This document shows positions 44,961 through 54,321 of a stretch of 64,000 nt of DNA, one piece after another. Position numbers and translations under genes: made by a program. Below the pieces are notes generated by a model, which worked only from the letters and a program-made list of their open reading frames with translations, searched no databases and was not told where the DNA came from. Source of the DNA: Halorussus aquaticus (lineage in GTDB: Archaea; Halobacteriota; Halobacteria; Halobacteriales; Haladaptataceae). The stretch spans positions 1,426,001-1,490,000 of the forward strand of contig NZ_CP100400.1 in NCBI RefSeq assembly GCF_024218795.1, read 5' to 3'. Positions within the stretch are counted from its first letter, which is position 1; each line of letters begins with the position of its first letter.

Positions 44961-45605
44961 TCACTGTTCGGGCGCGTCGAGAACGCCTTCTGTCTTCGCG
45001 TTCTCGACCTCGAACCCCGCGTCGTCCAGCAGTCGCTCGGCGTACTTCGCGATAACGTCCACTTCGAGGTGGACCGCGTCGCCCGGTTCCTTCTCCGAGA
45101 GGTTGGTCACGGCGCGGGTCTCCGGGATGATGGCGACCGAGAAGGTGTCCTCCCCGCGCTCGGCCACGGTGAGGCTGATGCCGTCCACGGCGACCGACCC
45201 CTTGTCCACGACGTACTTGCCGAAGCCCTCGGGGATGGCGAACTCGTACTCCCAGTCCTCTCCGACCTCGCGCACCTCCGTGACTTTCGCGGTGGTATCG
45301 ACGTGACCCTGTACGACGTGGCCGTCGAACCGGCCGTCGGCGGGCATCGCGCGTTCGAGGTTCACCGGGTCGCCGACCTCGATATCGCCGAGGTACGTCT
45401 TGTCCACCGTCTCGCTGGCGAGGAACACCTCGAACCAGTCCTGCTCGAACTCCTCGACCGTCAGGCAGACGCCGCTGACGCTGATGCTCTGGCCGCGTTC
45501 GAGGTCCCCGGTCACGTCCTCGCCCGCGATGCGGAGGCGTCGGCCCTCGTCGGTCACGGTCACGTCGCGCACCTCGCCCGCCTCCTCAACGATTCCGGTA
45601 AACAT
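44961..45605 (-). CDS. ribE: Riboflavin synthase (alpha-type)
   Basis: 214 residues from MFTGIVEEAGEVRDVTVTDE, the classic family start; the open frame upstream is ignored. Two lumazine-binding barrels repeat: GVCLTVEEFEQDWFEVFLAS in the first and VAVDGISLTVAERGEDTFSV in the second. Linker and ligand motifs (HVVQGHVDTTAKV) fit. It dismutates two dimethyl-ribityl-lumazine to riboflavin. Many archaea use an unrelated riboflavin synthase (RibC type); this bacterial-type form is the one found in haloarchaea. A TATA box is not obvious. Confidence 0.95.
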   Translation of the reverse strand: MFTGIVEEAGEVRDVTVTDEGRRLRIAGEDVTGDLERGQSISVSGVCLTVEEFEQDWFEVFLASETVDKTYLGDIEVGDPVNLERAMPADGRFDGHVVQGHVDTTAKVTEVREVGEDWEYEFAIPEGFGKYVVDKGSVAVDGISLTVAERGEDTFSVAIIPETRAVTNLSEKEPGDAVHLEVDVIAKYAERLLDDAGFEVENAKTEGVLDAPEQ

Positions 45606-45767
45606 ACCAGATTTGTGGGGCCGGTCGGATGAAAAACGTTCCGGAGTCTGCAGTCCAGAGCGAACGACGATGGTCCCTGTCGCGGACTCCGACCCTTCGG
45701 ACTCGACTCCGGACCCGTCGAACCGCGCCCGCGGGATTTTTGACGGCCGGGCCGGAACCACCGGGTG

Positions 45768-46013
45768 ATGAGTAAACCGGGCATCCTCGGCACGCTTCAA
45801 CTCGCGGCGACGCTCGTGTTCGCGCTCCCCGTCGGTCTGCTCGGCGTCCAGTTCCTCGCGAACGGTCGAACGCTGCTCGGCGGCGGGTTCGTCGCCGTGG
45901 CGGTCCTGATGGTCGTCCTAGAAGAGTACCTGACGACGCCAACGGACGTTCCGGGCGCGGTGGCCGAGAAGACCATCGGCAAAGTGGCCAAGACGCCCGA
46001 CGACGAGGAGTGA
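45768..46013 (+). CDS. Small membrane protein (DUF7533-like)
   Basis: 81 residues from MSKPGILGTLQLAATLVFAL; the ATG overlaps a GTG 3 nt upstream. Two hydrophobic helices (LQLAATLVFALPVGLLGVQFL and the stretch after GGGFVAVAVLMVVLEE) and an acidic C-terminus are visible. It resembles a haloarchaeal family I recall as DUF7533. Its promoter is a GGGATTTTTGAC element about 30 nt upstream. It is divergent from ribE. Confidence 0.7.
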   Translation: MSKPGILGTLQLAATLVFALPVGLLGVQFLANGRTLLGGGFVAVAVLMVVLEEYLTTPTDVPGAVAEKTIGKVAKTPDDEE

Positions 46014-46080
46014 CCCAGCGGACCGACGGCGGACGTTCGCGGTCTACAGGCTTATACGTACGAGCGCGCTAATTTATGCC

Positions 46081-46221
46081 ATGGTCTGTTTCCACTGCGG
46101 TGACAAGATAGACCGGACGACCGAACACTTCGAACTCCACCACCACCAGTCGGGGTCCGACCCCATCCTACAGCACCGGTTCTGCTCGCGCGAGTGCCTG
46201 AACGAGTACCACCCCAAGTAG
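46081..46221 (+). CDS. 46-residue zinc-finger protein
   Basis: A frame of 46 codons from MVCFHCGDKIDRTTEHFELH. The Cys pair CFHCG and the later FCSRECLNEY, with His-rich sequence between (LHHHQSG), make a zinc-binding fold of the FCS/TRASH kind. The GGCTTATACGT about 30 nt upstream is a TATA-like element. Haloarchaea encode many such small zinc-finger proteins, mostly of unknown role. It is too short for most gene-finders but convincing because of its cysteine pattern. Confidence 0.7.
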   Translation: MVCFHCGDKIDRTTEHFELHHHQSGSDPILQHRFCSRECLNEYHPK

Positions 46222-46357
46222 CACTGAGTCCCGGACAGCATCGAGAACTATAGAGAACGAACACGTCGAGAACTGCTTCGCACCCGGTGTCGTCCGGGTT
46301 GACCGTTGCGCTGCACTCCCCCGTCTCCCGCGGCGGCGAGGATTGACGACCCGCCGA

Positions 46358-49300
46358 CTACGTGTCGGAGTCGGTCGCCTCTCTGTCACCGCCGTCGGCG
46401 ACGGTCGGTTTCGACTGGAACTCCGATTCGTCGTCGAACTCCGAGTCCTCCTCGAACTCCGATTCGTCGTCAGATTCCGACTCCGCGCCGAACTCCGACT
46501 CCGCACCGAACTGCCGGTCGGTCGAGGCGGCGTCTTCGTCCACGTCGAACTCGTCCACGAGTTCCTTGAGCGAGTCGGCGGAGTCCGAGACCGTCTCGAC
46601 GTTCCGCGACACGTCGTTGATGGCCGCGGTCTGCTCTTGGGTCGCAGACGAGACGGAACTCGCCTCGGCGGCGGTCTGTTGGCTCACGCTGGAGACCTCG
46701 TCCACCATCGCCACCACTTCCTCGGTGGAGACCGCTTGGTCCTCGGCGGCGTCGGAAATCTCCTCGACGCCGTGTTCGGCCTCCTGTATCGCTCCGGCGA
46801 TGTCGTCGAACATCTCGATGGCGTCGGCGATGGTCGCGGACCCGGTCTCGACGCGCTGTTGCATCGAGCGCATGTCGCCGACCGTCTCGTCGGTGTGCGA
46901 CTGAATCTCGTCGATGAGGCTCTCGACCTCCTCGGTCGCGTCACCGGCCTCGTTCGCCAGCGTCTTTATCTCGTCCGCCACGACCGCGAACCCTTCTCCG
47001 GCCTCGCCCGCACGTGCGGCCTCGATGGAGGCGTTGAGCGCGAGCAGGTTGGTCTGCTCGGCGATGTCGGTTATCAACTGGACGATGTCGTTTATCTCCT
47101 CTATCTGGGTCTCCAGACTCTCGACCTGTTCGACGGCGGTGTCGGCCTCCGACTCGATGGCCGAAATCTCCGCGGTCGCGTCGGCGGCGTGCTCGCGGCC
47201 TTGGTCGGCGAGGTCCACCGCCTCGTTGGCGGTCTCGACCACGCCGTCGGCCGACGAGGCGACCTCCTCGATGGTGGCCGACAGGTCGTTCATCTCGCTC
47301 GCCGCGGCCTGTAGCTGTTCGGTCTGCTGTTCCGCACCGAACGCGATCTCCTCGACCGATTCGGCGGTCTCCTGACTCGCGGCCTCTATCTGCTGGGCGC
47401 TCGTCGCGGTCTCGTCGCTCACGCGTGCGAAGCGGTCGGCGAACTCCTTGACCTCGGCCAGACTGCTCTCGATCTCGGTCAGTCCGGCGTCCAAGTCGGC
47501 CATCACCTCGCCGTACTGGCCCGGCAGTTCCGCGTCCACGTCTTGGTCGAGCGTTCCCTCGCGCAACTGCTCGCTGGCGTCCTGAATCCGGTCGAAACTC
47601 GCCCCGAGTTGTTCGACGCCGGTTTCGAGGTCCGCGAGGACCGCGCCGTACTCGCCGGGGAGGTCGGTATCGACCGTCTGGTCGAGGCGACCCTCCCGTA
47701 TCTGTTGGCTGGTCCGGCGAATCTCGTCGAACCCGACCTGTAGCTTCTCGATTCCCTCGTCGATGTCGGTCATTATCGCGCCGTACTCGCCGGGGAGGTC
47801 GGTGTCGACCTCTTGGTCGAGCGTCCCTTCGCCGAGGTTCTCGCTGACGGCCTGCAGTTCCGCGACCTGCGTTCGGAGGTTCCCCTGCATCTCGTCGAAC
47901 GCCTCCACGAGTTCCCCGATTTCGTCGTCGGACGCGTCGATGTCGGTCTCCTCGTCGAAGCGGCCTTCCGCGAGCGCGGTCGCTCGGTCCCGAATCTGCT
48001 CGATGGGCGTCGAGAAGTACTCCGCCGCCTTGTAGCCCAGTCCCACGACGGCCACGATGAGACCCGCGATGAGCAGGAGGATGAAGTTCCGAGCGGAGGT
48101 CGTCCGGTCGCTCAGGTCCTGACCCAGCGCGGCGGCCGGTGCCTTCACGTCGCTCTCGGGCACCGTGCCGAGTAGCGCGAACTGCTTATCGCCGAACTGG
48201 AGCGGGGCGTACGACACGTAGTAGCGGCTCTCGTTGCCGTTCTCGGTCTTGGTGTACGTGCTGAGTCCCGTCTGGCCCGCCAGTATTCGCTCGTCGGCCA
48301 GCGTGGCCAACGACCCTCCGTAGGACTCCTCGGCGATGTTCGCGTTCGATTCGATCACCGATTGGTCGGGGTGGCTCAGCACCCGACCCTCTTCGTTCAC
48401 GATGGTCAGGTGACCGGTTTCGCCGACCGTGACGTGGTTCGTCATCGCGGTGAGGATGCTGTAGTTGAACCTGAGCGCGACGGTGCCCGCGAACTCGCCG
48501 TCGTGGTAGACCGGCGTCGTGATGTACGCCACCTGCTTGCCGCCGACCGACCGCACGTCGCCGAAGTGGACCTCCCCTTTCTCCAAGGACTTCGTCTTGT
48601 CGAACCAAGCGGTGTCGGCGTACGAGGTACCGGCGACCGACTCGGTCGTGACCTCGCCCCCGCTGCTGTGCGCTCGGAGGACGCCCTGCCCCTCCTCGTC
48701 GGTCATGATAATCTCGTCGTAGGCCCGCACCGACTCGTCGCCGACCGAGACGGTTCTGGTGTTGAGGTAACTCCGGAACGACTCGTTGATTCCGTCACGC
48801 GCGTTCTGCACGGCGGCGGTCTGGAGTTCGTAGTAGTAGACGCTGGGCGCGAGCACCCAGTCGAAGTCCTCGTGGTAGGTGTAGGCGATGAACTTGCGTT
48901 CCTTCGGGTTGCCCTTCTGGGTGGTGTCCTCCCACTCGTACTCGACGACGCCCCACTCCGACCCGTTTCGGACGGCCGGGTTCGACTCGACGTTCGTCCG
49001 GATATCGTCGAAGACGGTCAGCGAGGCGTCGTTCCTGAGGTTGTACCCGTCTTCGAGACTGTGATGGGCGACGATGTTCGAATCGAGGTCGGTCACGTAC
49101 GCGTATCCCGTGTCGCCGATGTACCCCGGCTGGAACATCTCCGAGAGCGTGCCGCTCGGACGAATCCCGCTCCCGGTCGTGCCCACGATTCTGGTCTCGA
49201 CTTGGTTCTCGACCTGTCGCTGCTCGGCCGACGAGAGGTCCTCCCAACTCCGGCCGCCGTACTCCTCGTCGAGAATCGTCTGCTTCGTGGTCTCGATGGT

Positions 49301-49645
49301 GCTGTGCATCTGGAGCGCGGTGTACCCGACTTGCTTCTGACTCTGTCGCTGGATGAGTTCCATCTCACCCGCGCTCGCCGCCTCGTAGTTCTGCACCGAG
49401 GTAGACTCCGCCAGCGAGCGGGCGTCCACTCGCCGCACGTCGAGCAGGTTCCCGAACTCCTCGGTCCTCGCCTCGACGGTGCTGTTGAGGTCCTTCGTTA
49501 TCTGCTGTTCGAGGTGCTTCGAACTCTGTTCCTGCGCGTACGACCCGATATCCTGCATGTTCTGGAGTCCGGCCACACCCACCACCGAAACCGGGACGAG
49601 CGAGATGACGAGCAACAGCACGATGAGTTTCGTCCGTATCTTCAT
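46358..49645 (-). CDS. Methyl-accepting transducer with triple HAMP-like repeat
   Basis: 1095 residues from [20 protein letters not shown]. An N-terminal membrane helix, a large extracellular dCache-like sensor and a second helix (about residue 545-570) are followed by HAMP and three consecutive repeats of about 43 residues ([60 protein letters not shown]). The signalling domain has the hairpin core [20 protein letters not shown]. The C-terminus is an acidic Ser/Glu/Asp/Phe-rich tail. No che genes are nearby. It should signal to CheA through CheW; the ligand is unknown. Confidence 0.95.
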   Translation of the reverse strand: MKIRTKLIVLLLVISLVPVSVVGVAGLQNMQDIGSYAQEQSSKHLEQQITKDLNSTVEARTEEFGNLLDVRRVDARSLAESTSVQNYEAASAGEMELIQRQSQKQVGYTALQMHSTIETTKQTILDEEYGGRSWEDLSSAEQRQVENQVETRIVGTTGSGIRPSGTLSEMFQPGYIGDTGYAYVTDLDSNIVAHHSLEDGYNLRNDASLTVFDDIRTNVESNPAVRNGSEWGVVEYEWEDTTQKGNPKERKFIAYTYHEDFDWVLAPSVYYYELQTAAVQNARDGINESFRSYLNTRTVSVGDESVRAYDEIIMTDEEGQGVLRAHSSGGEVTTESVAGTSYADTAWFDKTKSLEKGEVHFGDVRSVGGKQVAYITTPVYHDGEFAGTVALRFNYSILTAMTNHVTVGETGHLTIVNEEGRVLSHPDQSVIESNANIAEESYGGSLATLADERILAGQTGLSTYTKTENGNESRYYVSYAPLQFGDKQFALLGTVPESDVKAPAAALGQDLSDRTTSARNFILLLIAGLIVAVVGLGYKAAEYFSTPIEQIRDRATALAEGRFDEETDIDASDDEIGELVEAFDEMQGNLRTQVAELQAVSENLGEGTLDQEVDTDLPGEYGAIMTDIDEGIEKLQVGFDEIRRTSQQIREGRLDQTVDTDLPGEYGAVLADLETGVEQLGASFDRIQDASEQLREGTLDQDVDAELPGQYGEVMADLDAGLTEIESSLAEVKEFADRFARVSDETATSAQQIEAASQETAESVEEIAFGAEQQTEQLQAAASEMNDLSATIEEVASSADGVVETANEAVDLADQGREHAADATAEISAIESEADTAVEQVESLETQIEEINDIVQLITDIAEQTNLLALNASIEAARAGEAGEGFAVVADEIKTLANEAGDATEEVESLIDEIQSHTDETVGDMRSMQQRVETGSATIADAIEMFDDIAGAIQEAEHGVEEISDAAEDQAVSTEEVVAMVDEVSSVSQQTAAEASSVSSATQEQTAAINDVSRNVETVSDSADSLKELVDEFDVDEDAASTDRQFGAESEFGAESESDDESEFEEDSEFDDESEFQSKPTVADGGDREATDSDT

Positions 49646-49950
49646 CGTTGCTCCTCCGTCCGGCGCGGTTCGACACCCTCGGCGCGACGGTTCGACCGAC
49701 CGGTGGGCGGACCGCTCCGACCGCAATTTTTGTCAACATGTGTCGTACTGAACGTTGCCATGGCAGTATCACCAAAAACCGTTTATTTAAACGTTGCCAC
49801 CGGATTTTTAGCTGTGATAATCCGAGAGTTAATTCTCTTTTCCCACCTCACCGATTTAATACGTGTATATGAGGCGACTATCGGCGTACCGTCGTTCGAC
49901 TCGAATCGTCACCGCTTCAGAAATAGCGACGGTCGCGACCGGCGACCGAC
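49646..49950. other. Gene-free region with symmetric AT-rich element
   Basis: No gene is visible in these 305 bases. The inverted repeat CGTTTA-TT-TAAACG (49780-49793) forms an AT-rich core. The sequence AACGTTGCCA occurs at 49751-49760 and again at 49790-49799, partly over that repeat. They lie 105-155 nt upstream of the transducer start, so they may be a TATA plus operator for that gene with a long leader. Confidence 0.45.
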
Positions 49951-51777
49951 TCACTGAGGCGTCGCTTCCGAGACTTCCGCCAGCGCGTCTTCGATGTCCT
50001 TCTCGTTGCGTTCGTTGTAGAGCAACACGTCGATGGGGAGCGTCGGCGCGCCGCTGACGAGGTTCTCCATGATGACGAGACGCTCGCGCGCACGCGACAT
50101 TCCGACGTAGAACACCCGGCGCTCGTTGTCGGTCAGAATCGGGACCGGGTCGGTCGTGGCGGTGAACTCCTCGCCGTCGACTTCGCCGCCCACCGTGGCG
50201 GCCATCTGCTCGACCACCTTCTCGGTCAGGTCGGTGCCGACGAACACGTGGTCGGCCTCGCGACCCTTCGCGGAGTGGATGGTGCCGAGGCGCACGCGGT
50301 CGGCGTCCATGTCCTGATAGTCGCCTTGGAAGTAGGCCCGCATCGAGTTCTTCTGGAAACTCGTGACCTTCCGGACCATGTCGGCGGCCGAGGCCGGACC
50401 GGGCATGAACGGCGCGAAGTCGGTCACGAAGTCGGGTTCGACCTCGATTTCGGCGAGGTCGTCGGTGTCGGCCTCCTCCTTTCGCTCGTCGATGGCGTCG
50501 AACAGTTCGTCGCGCTCGTTGGTGCCGAACGCCGAGTCCTGAAGCATGTCTGCGAATCGGCGCGCTTGGAGCGCCGTGATGGGTTCGTCGTCGTCCACCT
50601 TCTCGACGGCGTCGACGTACTGCTGGAGGCGGTCGGTCCACATCCGCTGGTCGGTCAGGCACTTGAACGGGATGCCCTCGTCGATGAACTCGTCGATGAA
50701 CCGGAACATCTGGTACCGCGCCCGGAACAGAATCATCAGCGTGCCGTCGTGTTCCTGCACGGTGTACCGGACGTTCCGGACGAGTTCGAGCATCGACGGG
50801 CTATCGACCTGTTCGACCGACCCGCCCTCCTTGCGCGGCGAGAGGTTCTTCTCTTGGCGCTCTTCGATGTGGCGGACCTCCTGTTGGACGACGCGCAGAA
50901 TCTCGGACGGGAGTCGGTGGGACGTGTCGAGAATCACGTCGTTGCCCTCCTCTTCGAGGAGGAGTTTGGGGTCGGCACCCTGCCACGCGTAGACGACCTG
51001 GTCGTCGTCGCCCGCGATGAGGACCTGCTCCATGTGGGGCTTCCACTCCTCGTACACGTCGTACTGGAGGCTGGTGATGTCCTGAAATTCGTCGATGACG
51101 AGGTAGTCCACGTTCGGGAGGAGCGACCGCTGGCGCACGCGTTCGAGCATGTCGGCGAACCCGACGAGGTCGTTCTCGCCCTTGTAGTTGCGCCATCCGC
51201 GGATGGCCTCGGGCACGTCGAGTCGGTCGTCGTCGCTCGGCCACGTCGGCGTGTACTTGTTGCCCTCTTGGGAGTTCTCGTCTATCTCCGGGGGGAGGCG
51301 AACCTCCTCGTCGTTCCACTGGAAGGGAACGTCGTACCAGTCGGCCACGTCGCGACTGGTCCGCTGGAGCCACTGGCTCGTGGCGATTATCTTGTTGCCG
51401 AGCGTGGTCGAACGAGCGGTCCGGCGGCCCGCGCCGCTGTACTCGTCCTCGAACTCGATGCCGAACTCCTCACAGAACTCCTTCTTGTCGGACTCGCCGA
51501 CGACGTCGTTCCGCGAGAGGTCGAGCAGTTCGTAGGCCTTCGCGTGCATCGTACAGATCGACCCCTGCAGCGAGCGGGGGTTGAGGTCGCGTCGCTCGGC
51601 GAGACGCTCGCGGACCTCGTTGGCGGCCGCACGAGTGTACGAGACTAGCAGAATATCGTTGACCGTGACGCCCTCCTTGTCGAGTAATCCCTCGACTCGG
51701 TCGAGCAACTCTGTAGTCTTCCCGCTCCCCGGTCCACCGAAGAGTCGGGTAACACGTTCTTCCGTGTCTTGGCTCAT
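49951..51777 (-). CDS. UvrD/PcrA-like superfamily 1 DNA helicase
   Basis: 608 residues from MSQDTEERVTRLFGGPGSGK. Walker A GGPGSGKTT is at about residues 14-22, motif Ia VSYTRAAANEVRERL follows, motif II is VDYLVIDEFQD, motif III has GDDDQVVYAWQGAD, and the C-terminal motifs V/VI are GTIHSAKGREADHVFV and RVFYVGMSRARERL. It unwinds DNA in repair or replication restart. It stands alone; no nuclease or partner gene adjoins it. The long internal insertion between motifs Ia and II (residues 90-190) is unusual but typical of haloarchaeal copies. Confidence 0.93.
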   Translation of the reverse strand: MSQDTEERVTRLFGGPGSGKTTELLDRVEGLLDKEGVTVNDILLVSYTRAAANEVRERLAERRDLNPRSLQGSICTMHAKAYELLDLSRNDVVGESDKKEFCEEFGIEFEDEYSGAGRRTARSTTLGNKIIATSQWLQRTSRDVADWYDVPFQWNDEEVRLPPEIDENSQEGNKYTPTWPSDDDRLDVPEAIRGWRNYKGENDLVGFADMLERVRQRSLLPNVDYLVIDEFQDITSLQYDVYEEWKPHMEQVLIAGDDDQVVYAWQGADPKLLLEEEGNDVILDTSHRLPSEILRVVQQEVRHIEERQEKNLSPRKEGGSVEQVDSPSMLELVRNVRYTVQEHDGTLMILFRARYQMFRFIDEFIDEGIPFKCLTDQRMWTDRLQQYVDAVEKVDDDEPITALQARRFADMLQDSAFGTNERDELFDAIDERKEEADTDDLAEIEVEPDFVTDFAPFMPGPASAADMVRKVTSFQKNSMRAYFQGDYQDMDADRVRLGTIHSAKGREADHVFVGTDLTEKVVEQMAATVGGEVDGEEFTATTDPVPILTDNERRVFYVGMSRARERLVIMENLVSGAPTLPIDVLLYNERNEKDIEDALAEVSEATPQ

Positions 51778-51899
51778 TACACCAATCACATGGCCCCATC
51801 ACTCATAAAACGATGTGAATCGGAGTGGCGGTCAGCGTCGGCGGTCGCGCGACTTCGCGCAGATTCGTTACTGACGGAGAAAACGATCTCTCGACGGCG

Positions 51900-52061
51900 T
51901 TACGAGGTGTTCCGCGGCGACCGTGCCTCGCGCACTTCGCTCCCGTCTCGAATCTTGTCTTCGCATTCCGGGCACACTCGCGGGTCGTCTACCTCGCGAG
52001 GTGTGAACACTCGCGCGTAGGCGTCCGTCACGAACGAACCGCAGTTCTGACACTCAGGCAT
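51900..52061 (-). CDS. 53-residue double-CxxC protein (DUF7563-like)
   Basis: A frame of 53 codons from MPECQNCGSFVTDAYARVFT. Two CxxC pairs (CQNC and CPEC) 26 residues apart form a zinc ribbon, and FARVF-like DAYARVF fits a haloarchaeal small-protein family I associate with DUF7563. The C-terminal 20 residues are charged. A TATA-like AGAAATATAG lies upstream on the minus strand (52091-52100). Likely to be an interaction module; function unknown. Confidence 0.72.
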   Translation of the reverse strand: MPECQNCGSFVTDAYARVFTPREVDDPRVCPECEDKIRDGSEVREARSPRNTS

Positions 52062-52436
52062 TTCTCTTGTGCCACTACGGAAATCTTACACTATATTTCT
52101 ATCGACACTGTCGTGAGCGACGGTATCCGGCGATTACTGCACCGTTAGGCCGTGAAGACGAGTATCGGCGACGAAACAATAAGATTCCGGTGGTGTTCCC
52201 GGATGTGTTCCGAGTCCTCAGGACCGCGACGGCGGACCGCGCGGAGTCGATGCCCAGATATCGTCGCCGTACTGCGAACCGCCACGCGCGGACGAGCGTC
52301 GAGATTCGGACTTGGCACGCAGTATCACGCCCGGGGAGAAATCGACGACAACCGTCTCGGACGCGTCAGGCGTCGAAAAATGAGTACACAGTCTGGGACC
52401 GATGCGCTGGACGGCAGCGAGACGGGGCGACCGAAA
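52062..52436. other. Gene-free spacer
   Basis: Apart from the probable TATA element of the small gene at 51900-52061 (52091-52100) I see no gene, RNA or repeat in these 375 bases. Base composition falls slightly, and no frame shows the usual haloarchaeal codon bias. Confidence 0.4.
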
Positions 52437-52613
52437 CTACGGTCGCCAGCCGCATACCGAACACTCGTTCGCGGACGTATCGTGAAGTCCGCCGCACTCC
52501 GGGCACTGTTTCTTGTTGTAGTCCTCCTGCCAGCCGACTGTCTCGGTTTCGTGGCCACGCTCGGACAGGAATTCGTCGAAAACGTCGTCGTCGCCGGTCG
52601 GTGCGGTCGCCAT
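52437..52613 (-). CDS. Small zinc-ribbon protein (HVO_0416 type)
   Basis: 58 residues from MATAPTGDDDVFDEFLSERG; an ATG 24 nt earlier adds a Cys-containing leader unlike the family. The C-terminus has YNKKQCPECGGLHDTSANEC in a zinc ribbon with CSVCGWRP at the end. I recognise the pattern as the haloarchaeal HVO_0416-type zinc-finger family. It is highly conserved for so short a protein, which suggests a basic cellular role, but the role is unknown. Confidence 0.82.
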   Translation of the reverse strand: MATAPTGDDDVFDEFLSERGHETETVGWQEDYNKKQCPECGGLHDTSANECSVCGWRP

Positions 52614-52804
52614 ACATGGTATGCTAATGCACACCACCCATATAACCGTGTTGGTGTAACAGCCGGATTATAGAGCTATCGAAAGGTCTGATTTCTCGTG
52701 TGGGGTGACCTGTCTCCCCGAATAGGCCCTGCTTACCCCCGAACGAGGGCGACGAAGCACGCCGAAAACGAGCGGCCGGACGGCAGGAGTTCGGACTCCG
52801 AGCG

Positions 52805-53473
52805 CTACTCGAACTTCACGCCGACGTCGTGCATTCCCTGATTCTCCACGGCGAGGTTGATGAGTAGCGGCGTCATGCTCTCGACTTCCGCGGCGTTGGC
52901 GACCCCGCCCGCCTTCAGCGCGCGGAGACCGTCTATCTGGTCGGCCAACTCGACCACGGTCTCCACCGCGTCGCCGTCGTCACCGACCACGAGCGTATCG
53001 AGGTCGAGTTCCACGTCCAGATTGGCGAGTCTGTCTGCCGAGAGGTTGTGGAAGGCCCCGACCACCGGGACGCCCTCGGGCGCGGCGTCGGCGACCAGTT
53101 CCGTGACGCTGCCCGCCTTCGGGGGCTTGTAGTGGAACCCCTCCTCGTCGCGGTCCATCCCGACCGCTGGCGAGACCAGTACGTCGGCGTCCTCTATGCG
53201 GTCGGCGACCGACTCCACGAGGTCCCGGACGTGGAACGCGGGCACCGCCAGCACCACGACGTCCGCGCGGTCGGCCGCCATCTCGTTGGCGAACCCCTTG
53301 ACCTCGCACTCGACGCCGACGCTGTCGAGTTCGGTCTCGTACTCGTCGGCCTTGTTGCGGGCCTTCTCCGGGTCGCGGGACCCGACGAGAATCTCGTGGT
53401 CGGTGTCTCGCGCCCATCGAAGCGCGAGGGCCTGTCCGATGTCGCCGGTTCCGCCGAGGAGTGCGATTCGCAT
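52805..53473 (-). CDS. npdG: NADPH-dependent F420 reductase
   Basis: 222 residues. The N-terminal Rossmann motif MRIALLGGTGDIGQALALRW and SRDPEKAR select NADP(H). Family elements ADVVVLAVPAFHVRDLVESV, PPKAGSVTELVADAAPEGVP and VVGAFHNLSADRL follow. It moves hydride between coenzyme F420 and NADP(H), linking F420-dependent reactions with biosynthesis. A single gene; no other F420 gene lies in the window. Confidence 0.92.
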   Translation of the reverse strand: MRIALLGGTGDIGQALALRWARDTDHEILVGSRDPEKARNKADEYETELDSVGVECEVKGFANEMAADRADVVVLAVPAFHVRDLVESVADRIEDADVLVSPAVGMDRDEEGFHYKPPKAGSVTELVADAAPEGVPVVGAFHNLSADRLANLDVELDLDTLVVGDDGDAVETVVELADQIDGLRALKAGGVANAAEVESMTPLLINLAVENQGMHDVGVKFE

Positions 53474-53509
53474 ACCCCGACGTTCGGGGCGGGGCCGGAT
53501 TAAAGATTC

Positions 53510-53914
53510 TCACTGCCGCGGACTGTCGGACCGAAACGCCGCCCGAACTCGGTCGTAGCCTCGATTCGCCGCCCGATGTCCAACGGAGAGAGCGACCACT
53601 AAGGCGGCGGCCTCCCCGACCGTCTCGACGGCGGAGTCGGGCGCGGCGACGAACTCGACGGCCTCGAACCCGAGGTACGAGACGACGAATATCGAGAGGA
53701 AAAAGAGGGTCAGTCGCCCGGCGCTCTCGCTCGGAAAGTCGCCGAGTTGCCCACGGACGTACCAGTCGGCTATCGGGAACCCGACGAACGACGCACCGAC
53801 GACGTACGGGAGTATCCGGGTAGGATTCGGCGCGAGGAGCGCGCCGAGCAGGTAACTCAGAAAGCCCCCGATGCCGAGCGTCCACGCCGCGCGCTCGACG
53901 GTCCGAAGTCTCAC
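53510..53914 (-). CDS. Membrane protein, second of a coupled pair
   Basis: 134 residues from a GTG that overlaps the previous gene stop (GTGA). Four hydrophobic segments are visible (LGIGGFLSYLLGALLA, ILPYVVGASFVGFPIADWYV, LTLFFLSIFVVSYLGFEAVE, TVGEAAALVVALSVGHRAAN). The C-terminus is basic. No family recognised. The coupling to the 53911-54285 gene suggests that the two products form a complex. Confidence 0.72.
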   Translation of the reverse strand: MRLRTVERAAWTLGIGGFLSYLLGALLAPNPTRILPYVVGASFVGFPIADWYVRGQLGDFPSESAGRLTLFFLSIFVVSYLGFEAVEFVAAPDSAVETVGEAAALVVALSVGHRAANRGYDRVRAAFRSDSPRQ

Positions 53915-54285
53915 GACTCGCTCACCGCCTCGCGGTCTCGGAGTCGTTCGAGTCCGCCGAAGTACGCGAGCCACGCGGCCGAGAGGACCCCAACGAACAG
54001 AACCGCCGGTCGGACGCCCGCGGCGAGTTCGGGGCCGACTGCGAACGCCAGTACCCGTAACGCGACGGAGGCGGCGAGGACGACGCCGCCGAAGACGAGA
54101 TAGCGACGCCACCACGGCGCGACCGACCGGTGGCCGTAGCGATAGACGACCGCGAGCGCGACGAGAAACGCCGGACCGGCGTACAGCGACTGCGCGAACG
54201 GGTCCGGCGGGGTGAGAACCGCGCCGAAGCCGAACGAAATCACGAGGGCGTCGGGTACCGCACTCCCGAGTCGGGACCAGTCCAT
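53911..54285 (-). CDS. Membrane protein, first of a coupled pair
   Basis: 124 residues from MDWSRLGSAVPDALVISFGF; a TTG 27 nt earlier is less likely. Four hydrophobic stretches (ALVISFGFGAVL, LYAGPAFLVALAVVYRYG, LVFGGVVLAASVALRVLAFA, AVLFVGVLSAAWLAYFGG). The family is not recognised. It stops 4 nt into the start of the next gene. The T-run at 54311-54315 between it and the HAD gene may end the transcript of the HAD gene. Confidence 0.72.
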   Translation of the reverse strand: MDWSRLGSAVPDALVISFGFGAVLTPPDPFAQSLYAGPAFLVALAVVYRYGHRSVAPWWRRYLVFGGVVLAASVALRVLAFAVGPELAAGVRPAVLFVGVLSAAWLAYFGGLERLRDREAVSES

Positions 54286-54321
54286 GTCTGATTCGCCGAA
54301 CTCGAACCCCAAAAAGTCTCC

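Noticed and set aside
52067..52673. Overlapping + frames of 170-190 codons in the spacer after the helicase
   Set aside because: They are Arg-rich with no domain and read through the HVO_0416-type gene in antisense.
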